This document shows positions 23,481 to 33,879 of a stretch of DNA of 64,000 nt, one piece after another. The notes beneath the pieces were generated by a model. It was not told the DNA's origin. It saw only the letters and a list, made by a program, of their open reading frames with translations, and did no database searches. Each line of letters begins with the position of its first letter. Within the stretch, counting starts at the first letter, position 1. The stretch covers positions 1,176,414,670 through 1,176,478,669 of the forward strand of contig OY728137.1 in assembly GCA_963277665.1 (NCBI GenBank), read 5' to 3'. Origin of the DNA: Viscum album (taxonomy: Eukaryota > Streptophyta > Magnoliopsida > Santalales > Viscaceae). The translations under genes were made by a program, and so were the position numbers.

Positions 23481-24350
23481 TCACTTATAACATTTCAATA
23501 ACTGTAAATAAAATTTGGTCTTACCTTCACCTTGATCCTTTTTAGTGCAATCACGATCCTTATGTCCCATCTTAACACATCGGTAGCACTTTCCAGTATT
23601 CAGAAGACATTCCCCAGCATGCCTTTTTCCACATTTATCAAAAAATGGAAACTTAGTTTTCTTACCATCAGACATTTTTGAAGAATTATTACCTTTCTCC
23701 TGCCACCTCGGTCTCTTCTTCTGTTGGTTGTTATAGAACACTTGATCATCAGAAAACTCCATTTCCACCTTCTCAGCACATCGAACAAGCTTTTCATAAC
23801 TTTTAAACTCACGAGAAGCTAATGCCCTTCGATATTTTGGCTTTAATCCTGAGTAAAAACAATTGATTTTACTATCAAGGTCTAGGATAAAATTTGGAGC
23901 ATACCTTGCCAATCGAGTGAACCTTTCTTCATAGGTAGCCACTGAGTCTTCCTCTTGCCTCAATTCCAAGAATTGTTTTTCCATCCTAAGTCGAACAGCC
24001 TTAGGAAAATACTTCTCAAGAAACATACCTTTGAATTCATCCCATTCAAGAGCATCAATCTCATCGACGACCCTAATATTTTTAACCATTGACCACCACT
24101 GATCTGCCTCACCCTCCAAACGGTAAATAGAAAGACTAACCTTTTGATTGTCTGAACACCCCATGACATCGAAAATCTTCTCCAGTTCTTTAATCCACCC
24201 TTCAGCTAACACATGGTCATATGATCCTCTGAATGATGGGGGATGTTGCCTCATGAAAGTTTCCACCACTGACATGTTCCTCTGCAGTTGATCTGGATGA
24301 TCTCGTGTATGGATACCACCGCCATTTATCACTTGAGTTAACTGCGCCAT
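23481..24350 (-). pseudogene. Chromovirus 1 gag
   Basis: 289 codons from ATG at 24348-24350. The capsid-like retrotransposon gag domain shows FRGSYDHVLAEGWIKELEKI, LEGEADQWWSMV, FLEKYFPKAVR, LRQEEDSVATYEERFTRLAR and FYSGLKPKYRRAL. A first zinc knuckle CYRCVKMGHKDRDC follows. The second knuckle is cut by TGA at 23481-23483: the coding reads C-Y-K-stop-N-E-M-G-H, where a Cys is expected. The protease frame follows directly in phase. The leader between the primer site and ATG (24351-24597) shows nothing else. Confidence 0.9.
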
Positions 24351-24597
24351 TACTGAAACAAACTATTCAGTTCCAATTCCGACCATCTCAGGATGCTGAT
24401 TCGGAAGGTTATTTCCTTCTGTATGCCTTCCTAGCACTGCTTCCCTGTTTCCTCTGCGGAAAACCATTCTGAACAAACATGTCTTAGATGAAGCAACATG
24501 GAAATATTCAAATGCTATATCACTTCAATTTGACCATAAAAAACATTTTTGGATAATAATTTAATATAATTCTAACTCCTAAAGTTATCTAAACCGA

Positions 24598-24609
24598 CCT
24601 TTGATACCA
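24598..24609 (-). other. Primer-binding site of chromovirus 1
   Basis: Minus strand TGGTATCAAAGG, two bases after the 5' LTR. It matches initiator Met-tRNA (TGGTATCAGAG) with one change. Confidence 0.8.
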
Positions 24610-24611
24610 AC

Positions 24612-27600
24612 TATAAGGCCCCAACCTTAAACCTTACTTAATCTTGAGTTATTACAAGATTACACATTGAGGATCTTTTCGGGTTTAGAGTTTTAGAGAA
24701 TTAGATCATAAAACTTGCATTACATTCCACATGTAAACAAAGTGGTTACATAATGATATTATTCTTATTTCCCATCAATGGAAACATATTTAAAATAAAA
24801 CATGGATTCTTTCTTGACACTTCCATGAAACTATCATTATATCATGTACCTTTCCCTTGACCTGTGAAAAAATTTCAAAAAAACGTGGGATGAGCATAAA
24901 AAGCTCAGTAAGGGATATAAAAATATAGAAAGGAAACATGGGTACATATATACATAAAAATGAAATCATAGCTTACCCATAAAACATAATCACTTTAACA
25001 TACCTCATCAAATCATGAATAAATCATAGAAATCATAAGACATAAAGGTAACTTGAGGCATTCATAACATTCTTACGTAGAGAGTAACCCTCTTGGTTAC
25101 GTTTGGAATACCCATCACAGTATATTCCCTAAATCTCTTCTGAGAAACCTTAAAGTTTCACTCCTTCACGTTACCCAATTCATTGGAGAGCTATATCGGG
25201 CTCAACTGCCCTTAGTCTATCACGGAACCACCCGCCTTCATAATAATTCCCAAGAACCTCAACATAATCGTATCACATAAAACATGCATAAAGGAAACAT
25301 AACATTTCCACCTTTCAATAATAAGATATCAATACTACACATTGATATAAAAACATTATGAAAACAATTTTCAATACCAAAATAAAATAAAAGTAAAACA
25401 TGGTATTTATTTTTCTTTTAAAAAAAGGTATGGCTTGTAGAGGAAGCCGAAACTCAAATAACGGTCATGGCAGCAGAGAAGTCGTTGTCTCCGCATACGT
25501 ATGACAAAAACAATCCCTTTTGTCGTTTAGGAAACTCTTTGTATAAAAAAGATTCCTTTTGAATAAACGTAAAAGTCAAAGGGATTTATACACCGTATAA
25601 AAGAAGGTTGTGTATAAAACAAAATATGCCTCAATGAAAGGAGATTGAGATGAAGTCCCATACCTCGGGTCCGACTTGACTCGGTCGTTCTTTAATCTCC
25701 TGAATAATAAACTTTAGTTAATTTCTTACTTGTTTAATAACTTTTTTCAAGTTCATTATTCCTTTTATATCACTTATTTCCATTTTATTAACACTATGTA
25801 ATTATTTAAGTTAATCACGGTCGTTTAAACGATCATTGGTACTTGAGTCAAAAATAAACCCTTTATAATTACAAGTTGTTCATGTATCCATTATATACAG
25901 AATGGTAATCATGATGTATATATCATATATATCCAGTATATACAAGAAATTATAATATTACATAATCATTTAGATGTAAGAAATGAAATGCACCGTTCAT
26001 GGAGACGGCAAGCCGTACGTAAGCATGAACGCTACTTTCATTTCTATTTCATATTTTATTGAATGGAATAATAATTATATAAAGGTATATTATAATTCCA
26101 GTATAATATCACATATAATATCATAGTTCCATCCTTTATATGTCCCACATATGGTATTTAACGAATAAAATCACTTTGAGGGGGCGGTAGTCCGCACTTC
26201 CTTAAATGAAGATATCGCGTTCACCCATAATGGAAACCATAAAGGTATTCCCAAAATTAAAAATACAGAAGCTTAAAGAAAAAATAAACATATTATATAT
26301 CATATATAAATATATTTTCATCTTAATGGCCACCTTTGAAGGTGTTAAAAGAATGTTGAACAATCATCATTTCGGGAGGCATAAATTCACCATCCACGGA
26401 AACAGTATGTTCGATAACCATTAGATGTAGGTGTGTGTAAGTGTATCTCGAATCAATATTATAAAAACATCCTAGTATATTTAAGATACTGGAGTTGTTA
26501 CAATAGAAAAGAATAAAAAGAGTTTAGGGGGTTGGAGAAGCAAAATAAAACAAAAGGACTTAATAGAAGACATTACCTTAAAATCTGGTAACTCCCTTTG
26601 GTTTAAGCTCAAAGGCTTCCTTGGGAAGACTTCTGCCCAAAGTGAGGCTTCAAGGAGTAAGAGAGTGAAGTGGAGAGACAAAATGGGAAGGGGTTGGCCG
26701 AGCCAACGACTTTTTAAGTGTGGGTAAGGAGGTAGAGGTGGGGGGCCTTTTATAAGAGGAGAGGAGGGGCACTCTTGGAAAGTAAAGATAAGTTACATTA
26801 TTTGAAAAAGGGTTTCAGATTCAAAAGGTCCCACATTGATATAATTTGAGGATACGGTGATAAGGGTTCGAAATCCACTCATCCAATAGGTTTTGGACAT
26901 GTGTAGGTCTTATATATTACATTATCTTTCCATTTTATTTAAATCGTTAAATAATGAGGTCATCGCTGCATCATCATGATGTCATAAATAATTTAATTTA
27001 TTTAATGTCTAAAAATTATAAAAAAAATACTATGATGTGGGAAATCTTTTTATATTTCTAATGAATATTTATAGTAAAAAATCTGACTTGTATACCCCCA
27101 TGTAAAAATTGTTATAGTAAAACACCTTATGTGTGTGTCATTTTTACTTTAACATTTAATAAAAAGTTATTTATGTCATTTCCCAACCAAAGTGGCTCCA
27201 TGGGGTCCCCAAGTTGACCCATGGCTTTTCTTGGTCGGCCATGACACAACCAATGAGGGTAGGACATGTGTCAAGCCCATACCATATTATTAAAACATTA
27301 TTTTTACCTTAAACTACACTAATTACCACTGATCACGATTAAGAACTTAAGAGTTACTATTCACCAAAAAATTATTTTAATCTCATTGAACCACATTTTA
27401 CTTCTTAATGAAAACCATTTATGTCAAATTTTTGAAATTCAAAACACAATGATGGAAAAATTTCATTTAAACGGAAAAATCAGTTTTTATAAGTACCACT
27501 TAGTGGTTTCACTATTCATCAAAAATTGAAGTTTTTCAGAAAATTACCAAAAATTCACCCTAAGCTATATTTGATACTCTGAATTCAAAAATGAAGTCTA

Positions 27601-28180
27601 TTTTACAAAATTCAAAACATATAAGTCACATTAATTAACTTAATAATTAATTCCCTCTGTCATGACAAACAGCGGGTTTTTTTTGAAACAATATCTATGA
27701 AGAGATTGACACTAGTTTAAGTCCAATTTCAAAGTGAAATTGATTCCTATGACCACCATTGGATTAAATGGTAAAAATATATTGTAATTTAACTTTAAAA
27801 CAAATTAAAAAGGTAATCTACTCATTTTTAATAAATTAGATTAAAAAGAGTTTTTTAATTAAAATACAACATTTTACAATATTCATTAAAAAATGAACAT
27901 TGTCAGAAAAAATACCAAAAATTCACAAAAAGTAAATTTTGATGTCCCAATCATAAAGAATAAGTTTATTTTGACAAACATAGATTATAAAATTGTAAAA
28001 AGATATATTTAAAAATGTTTTTCCATCAAAAGGCTGTAAAAAAATCCTTTAAAAAATATTAGTGTATTCCATGCTTAAGATTGGATTTATTTTCATTTTA
28101 AGCCTCTAAAACACTATCTAATTCATTAATAGACATAGATAAAAAATATCTATTACTCATTACTTACTTGGGATGTTACA
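24612..28180 (-). repeat. Chromovirus 1, 5' LTR
   Basis: 3569 bp, the partner of 16378-19941. Same ends (TGTAAC at 28180, CTTATA at 24612), same TATA box (26747-26754), same stem-loop (about 25995-26030). Differences are scattered single bases and a few one-base gaps. The small open frames inside it are LTR noise. Confidence 0.92.
26747..26754 (-). promoter_or_regulatory. Probable TATA box, chromovirus 1 5' LTR
   Basis: TATAAAAG on the minus strand; this LTR would drive transcription of the element. Confidence 0.65.
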
Positions 28181-28185
28181 CTTAG
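28181..28185. repeat. Target site duplication CTTAG, right of chromovirus 1
   Basis: Pairs with TTTAG at 16373-16377. Copia sequence continues directly after it (cttagagaggag, compare attcgagaggag near 9196 in copy 1). Confidence 0.7.
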
Positions 28186-30269
28186 AGAGGAGAAAACCTT
28201 TTTGTAAGATCAACACTATATTTTATATGGGATTTGACTTGTCTCAAACTCCGGTATAAGGTGTCCATATCCCTCCTCTACCTGCAATTAAAAGCCTTAT
28301 GGCCAAAGATAGAACATCGATAACAATATCGATAGAAATTATTTATTCTAAAAGAATTACGATATAAATTTGTTCTACTCTGTTGAACTCCCATACCTTG
28401 TCCATTTTGATAGCTTCTTGCCTCTTCACAATAAGACATGGTATGGACCAAATATCCATAAAACTGACACTTCATGATAGGAAATTTCTTCTCACTTATA
28501 TTTATCATAATTCCTTCTTCTGTGGGATAACAGTTTGAGGGATACTTTTTAGGAGTCTTGAGGATAATCTTCTTTTACTCATTCAGACTAAATTAATAGT
28601 TTCTCTTTCAGCACTTTTGATGACTTTACCACATCAACCAATTTCAGCTTTCTATTATTTTTGTCACCATTATATGTAGAATTTGAAGACACTACCACAC
28701 AAATAATTCCACTATTTCCCATAAAAGTTGGTCTTTTATCATTCAAAATCATTTCAACTCCATTAGATCCATGATTTTCTCTCTCAAACAACTCAACATC
28801 TAAGAACATTTCAAACTATATTTTCTTCTTTGATTCTTTTTAAATTTATTCACTCTTATGTTTTTTCTTATGAGTAATAACTTCCCCCACAAGACTCTCA
28901 GTAGTAGTTGTATTTTCTTCTAGTCTATTGGTGAGGCCATTGATGACCTTTTATTGCTCTTAAATTCTCATCTTCGGATCCACTACATCATCAGTGCTTT
29001 CATGAATTTTATACTTCACTTCCACAAATTCTTCTAGTAATTTAATTTCAGCTTTGAGCCGATCAACATAATCAGATAATTCTTCTACAATCGATTTCTG
29101 CTTATTGAAACTCTTAAATTTGACCTTAATATTACTAACAAAATCTTTAATTTGAAACATGTGATTGGCATTCGTTGTCAATGGATTTTCTTTACCATTA
29201 TCTTTGGATGGTTCTGATTTTTCAATAGTTGCCATCATGGAAGCATGGTTTCCAATTTTAAATTCTGGTTCTTCTTCTTCACTTAATTCATTATCATCAT
29301 ATTCCTTTTCACAGATAAAACTCTTCTTCGACACTTTCTTTCTATATTTTAACTCTTCCTTTTTTTAAAAAATATTTCTGAGGCTTCTCAATGTTTGCAT
29401 CTTCAATATCTTTATCATTGATCTTTGTTAAGCACTGAGAGGAAATTTTCCCAAATTTTCCAAAACAAAAGCAAGAAAGATGATACTTACCTTTGAATTT
29501 CCTTTTTCCCTAATGGAACATCTTTTTAATGAGAGAAAGAATTTATTTTTCCTCATCATGTTCACCACTACTATTTTTCAAATTTTCAGTTTCTCCAGGC
29601 CTTGAATTCCATTTCCTTGCTCACTCGAGTGGCATCATCTTCTGGCTTGACTCTCATTTCATATTCTACCAAACTGCTGAGAAAATCATCCAGAGAATGG
29701 TTGGAAAGTTATATTTATTCAAGTGCTAACACCTTTGAATTGTACATGGGTGAAATTCTTCTTAATATCTTATTTACAAAATCAATGTCTTTGATTTCTT
29801 CTCCAAGACCCCAAATTGCTCCAACCACTTCCGTAATTTGATTAAAGAATGAGTTTGCATTCTCATCCAGATGAATCTTCAGATCATCAAACCTATTTTG
29901 TAGGACATGACGTTTTGCCTCCTTCACTTTTCTACCTCCTTCATAAATATTTCCATGTTTATACCACATGGGTTTTGCTGAGGTGCAACTCATCACCTTT
30001 AGATAGATCTAATCCGAAAGGGTTACAGTGAGTGCATTTCTTTCTTTAGATTTTTCATAAAGAATTTTCCTATCTATGTTAGTCATATCCAGGCATGTTG
30101 TATCAGTGACTTGTATTACTTGCACAATAGAAAAAATTATTTCCATTCCGAGAGATCGTAGATGAGATCTCATTCTGTTCTTCCAGATCTTGAAATTAAT
30201 TCCATCGTAGAGAGGGACTCCCCAGAAAATAGCTAGATTGTCTATAACAGTATATGACAGATCAAACAC
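28186..30269 (-). pseudogene. Copia gag remnant, copy 2
   Basis: Right to left on the minus strand: 30009-30269 has VPLYDGINFKIWKNRMRSHL, the copia gag N-terminus. The ATG used in copy 1 (11257-11259) corresponds to ATA at 30243-30245 here. Segment 29715-29996 has FFNQITEVVGAIWGLGEEIK and ILRRISPMYN (UBN2-type domain). Segment 28960-29334 is acidic then coiled-coil-like (YDDNELSEEEEPEF; VEELSDYVDRLKAEIKLLEE). Segment 28278-28508 ends with the zinc knuckle CYRCSIFGHKAFNC. Frames are broken between these parts. Homologous to 9100-11259. Confidence 0.75.
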
Positions 30270-30280
30270 CAGTCAACCTC

Positions 30281-30292
30281 CCTCTGATACCA
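30281..30292 (-). other. Primer-binding site, copia copy 2
   Basis: Minus strand TGGTATCAGAGG, two bases inside LTR 3; complementary to the 3' end of initiator Met-tRNA. Confidence 0.82.
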
Positions 30293-30927
30293 CTTGAAGG
30301 ACAGTAGAACACCCTAAGAGGGGAGGGGTGAATCAGGGTGTCAATTGTTTTAGTGTTGTAGATCTTATTCCCACATTGGAAGGAAATTTTTAAATCTATC
30401 AAACAAATGAATGCATGAATTTCACACTACACTTTTACTTGGTTCACTACAAAGTGCTACGTCCAAGGAGCATATTCCAACAATGTGTCAGTTATACTAG
30501 AATATACTAATCTTCACTAGTTTATGGATAATAAGTTTTGGTCATAGTGACTCTGTGCCTGGTATACTACCTTTACAAATGTTCATGGAACACTCACTGC
30601 ATCCGTCAGATCACTTCCGTCTACTCCCCCAAGCTCACTGGCTTGAGAGAAGTGAAACTCATTTTATCGACTTGAAGGTCTCTTCAATAGATTTTCATTG
30701 AATTATTTTTCTCTATTTAGCATGAGACACAGCTTGAATCAATGTCCTAAAAAATGCACATGAGGGCACAGAACCACTGAACCAAATATTCGGAACGTGC
30801 AAACAGGTTACACTAATGATTTCAAGAAAAACCTACCCTTTACACACAAGATCTCACTTTTGCGCACAATACATGATTTTCATGCAAGAAAATATTTCAC
30901 ACAACACCACTTTATGCACATCTTTTA

Positions 30928-31096
30928 CTTTTACCCGCAACCTCATCTTTTATGTACAACTTTGAATTTTACGTACAAGTGCGATTTTTATGAGCAATGT
31001 CTTCTTTTTCGCACACCTTCAACTTCTACATGAGACGCCAATTTTTACGCACGATGTATTCATTTTTTCATAGTTTAAACTTTTCTGTGAAACTCC
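30928..31096. repeat. 19-bp degenerate tandem array in LTR 3
   Basis: Units start at 30928, 30947, 30966, 30985, 31004, 31023, 31042, 31061 and 31080, exactly 19 bp apart, in register with the arrays of LTRs 1 and 2. Confidence 0.8.
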
Positions 31097-31176
31097 CTTT
31101 ACAGAAACCTTTTATGCACATCAGATCTCATCTCTTTTCTAAGTCCTCATCCATCCCGAATGAGGGGGGTCACCTC

Positions 31177-31185
31177 TTATATATA
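31177..31185 (-). promoter_or_regulatory. Probable TATA box of copia LTR 3
   Basis: TATATATAA on the minus strand at the homologous place to the TATA boxes of LTRs 1 and 2. Confidence 0.6.
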
Positions 31186-31653
31186 GGCGTCACCGACCCC
31201 CGCATGCAAAATCTGCCATGTCACACAAAAAATTCATTCTAGCCCAATCATTTTTCGTGTTGGAACCATTTTTCGCACACATATCTTGATTTTTCACGCA
31301 CAACATTCCTTTTCCATTTTTCAGCATTTTGATCCCTAAACACCTTTTGTGCAAGAAAACCAACCTATTTTCACTATTTCATGCAAATCTAATTTAGCGC
31401 GCAATCTATGTTTTTCGCACACCACTCTAATATTTTGCGCAGCTCATGCCTTATCCAGACACACATTTCCCCATTTCCTGATTTTTAGGCCCAGAAATTT
31501 GGCACACACTAGGAAATGATTCTAACATCAATAATGTTGTATGCTTAAACTGTATTATCACTTCACTAGAAAACATTATAAGCTTCTAATAATGATTTAC
31601 AATAAACAAAAACTATACTCCAATTCTTATATAGAATAACCATGGTTCCAACA

Positions 31654-31658
31654 GGTAC
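31654..31658. repeat. Target site duplication GGTAC, right copy
   Basis: Identical to 4122-4126 and adjacent to the LTR terminus CAACA. Confidence 0.85.
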
Positions 31659-33700
31659 ATTATGTATAATCTATAATGGGACTCTATCCACCATGATATG
31701 TTGTCTTAGAAGTTAGACTTCACTTATGTTTATGTGATGTTATAATTATTTGGTATATTTCTTATATTCCAATGATATTTATGATAATATTAATCATTAT
31801 TACTCACAAGCCTTCTCTTTTATGGAATATTGTTATACCTATAAATCTTATGTTTTTTCAGATCCTTACATTATGATTAATTATCTTGATAATGTTGAGT
31901 ATGAATTAACATAATTTATGATTATGGAAATTTATTATATCATCATATTTTTATGCTCAATTTATTCTCACTAATACCATTTAATTGATAATTATTATAT
32001 CCAGCATTACCAATAATTTGAGCTCACCGTTCTTATTGATCCTTTTCCTATGTGGTGAAGAATGGTTTTTGTTATATTATGTCTAAAAAGGTTAATAGAT
32101 ATGAAGATATTACTATGATATGATTTTGTTATTTATAAAATAGCTCTTTATGTATATAATTTGTAAATTAATAGTTTTTTCTAATTCTATATAACTCTAA
32201 ACATAAAAGCACCTTGTCAATAAGTGATCCCAGACATGTATTTAGTGTTTTTTGGTAGGTATAAATTGGGTTACATGATTTTAGTATCAATAAATGAAAT
32301 GGAAAATTTTCTTTTTCCGCAACACATCTAAGAGTTTGGGTTTAAGGTTGTTATATAAGGACTAGTGAGGTATGATTTTTGGGTTAGGTGGGAGATCCCA
32401 GTGGAATTGAGATACTACTGAAGAAATTGGCGATTCAACTATTATGAATGAGATGATATGTTATTTGTTATGGTAACCCATGAGAGCGTTTGTCATAGGA
32501 ATGTGAGTGACGCTAGAGATAGAGGCGCAGATAGATTCTTTAGGTTTAGACTAGTTCCCATGATATGCTACTCAGAATGGAATATAGTAATGGAGAGGAC
32601 TTAGATATAGTGAAAGTGGAAGGGACATGTTGCTTTTTTTCCTACTGATAAGATAACAAGTGTTTTTAATGGTAATATAGAATTAAAGATATCATTACTT
32701 TGTCATTCATGAGGAAAGAACCTTGAGTTTTAGTTTTCAATATTTCTATCTAGATTTTGAGGTATTAAAAAATTTAATTCCTAGACATATTGATTTGCGA
32801 TATGCTTTTAGTGGCATGGTTATAGAATGGATGGAAGTTTTGAGTTTTGGAATGATGCTCATATGGTGAGCGTTCATGAGAAAGACCATGTAATGGTTTA
32901 TATACTTGATTTTAGAGAGGATATCCAAGATAACTTCTCATTATAAAAGAATGAAAGGTGGTGTATAATGGTCCATTTTTTATTCTAATTAGCATATTTG
33001 TGATGGGATATTTACCAATAGATTTTATTTTGGATGTGTAACTAGGTAGTATAGTTGTTTCGACTAGTTACATTTAGATGTGATCATGGTAGTGTGAGAT
33101 TGTTACAGATAAAATGATTGAATTTATTATTGGTGAGTGACCATGCATTGGATGTGGCCTAGTTATTTTAAGTGACATTATAGGCACAATTTACTAGTTT
33201 TTTTATTGAAATTATAAATGTTTGTCCATTATAGAGATAACACTAGAAATGGATTAGGTTCAGTGGGATGAACAATATAGTTTTGGATCCTAGCCATGTA
33301 TTTATAAGAAGGATGAGGGTGGGTCTAGTGGTGAAATAAATTTTCATGAGGAGAATTTTTGAGATGGTGCTTTATGAGAGGTATTATGGAATCCAAAAGG
33401 AAAGGAGTACACCATTAACTATTTGAGGGCATATCCATCTTTACAATATAAATTTCAAGGCATTCCATTGAAAAAATTCCTTTTAATTAGGAATTTGTGG
33501 TGACTAATATTTAATCAAGATTCATTGTTTTTAGTGGGATAATCATACTAGGATAACCCATTTTAGATATGATGTTACTTTTTTAGTCTACTTGGTTTCA
33601 CACTTTCAATTAATAGTTATTTGATGAAATAAAAAAAATAAATTTTTGTGGTGGTAGTCAGATGGCCACTTCTAGTTCATTATTTTTAATAATGGATATA
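31659..33700. repeat. AT-rich macro-repeat, copy A, right part
   Basis: Continues the repeat interrupted at 4121. It aligns with 60215-61400: the block at 31676-31710 with the sequence around 60237-60275 (a shared ccatgatatgttgtctta / ccatgtgatattttctta pattern), 32041-32160 with 60600-60725, 32255-32290 with 60830-60865, and 33490-33520 with 61360-61390. This copy is about 700 bp longer between the last two anchors, so it holds an extra insertion or diverged stretch near 32400-33400. No coding sequence recognised. Confidence 0.6.
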
Positions 33701-33879
33701 TCATGGGAAATGGATATAAGATGACCAATAATTGGATGGTTTAGGTGGCCCTTGGACACTGATAAGCTATAAATAAAATTTATATGATCCTGTGTAAATT
33801 CAACATTTGAGATTTAGATGTGATAATTGATGAGTTAGTGCATTTGAATTGGGTTTCAGATTATTTCTATATGATGAAA

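Larger units (their letters stand above)
16378..28180 (-). mobile_element. Chromovirus 1 (Ty3/gypsy, Tekay/Del-like), minus strand, nested in copia
   Basis: 11.8-kb element with two long LTRs (16378-19941 and 24612-28180) and a 4670-bp internal region coding, on the minus strand, gag, aspartic protease, RT, RNase H, integrase and a C-terminal chromodomain. That order plus the chromodomain identifies a chromovirus; long LTRs with a short internal region suggest Tekay/Del (inference). Primer-binding site, polypurine tract and target duplication are all visible. LTRs differ at about 5% over their first 340 bp. It is close to full length but carries at least nine stops and a frameshift, so it is not autonomous. 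Confidence 0.93.
4127..31653 (-). mobile_element. Three-LTR Ty1/copia retrotransposon (SIRE/Maximus-like, tentative), minus strand
   Basis: Composite element LTR-internal-LTR-internal-LTR, with LTRs at 4127-5511, 11309-12690 and 30295-31653. Each internal region runs, on the minus strand, primer-binding site, gag, protease, integrase, reverse transcriptase, RNase H, polypurine tract, which is the copia order. One GGTAC duplication flanks the whole 27.5-kb block, and no separate duplication is seen at the middle LTR. So it behaves as one insertion that gained or carried an extra LTR plus internal unit. The second internal region is enlarged by an 11.8-kb chromovirus. Both polyproteins are full of stops and frameshifts. 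The lineage assignment rests on a long gag with a charged coiled-coil-like stretch and a late zinc knuckle, and is an inference. Confidence 0.85.
30295..31653 (-). repeat. Copia LTR 3 (5' LTR of internal copy 2)
   Basis: 1359 bp, with TG at 30295 and CCAACA at 31653 on the plus strand, so it has both canonical ends. It is followed at once by the GGTAC duplication. TATA motif at 31177-31185; 19-bp array at 30928-31096. As the outermost 5' LTR it would be the promoter of the whole block. Confidence 0.9.

Noticed and set aside
30281..30292. tRNA-like sequence near the copia LTR
   Set aside because: Only the 12-base primer-binding site matches Met-tRNA; no cloverleaf can be formed from the surroundings.
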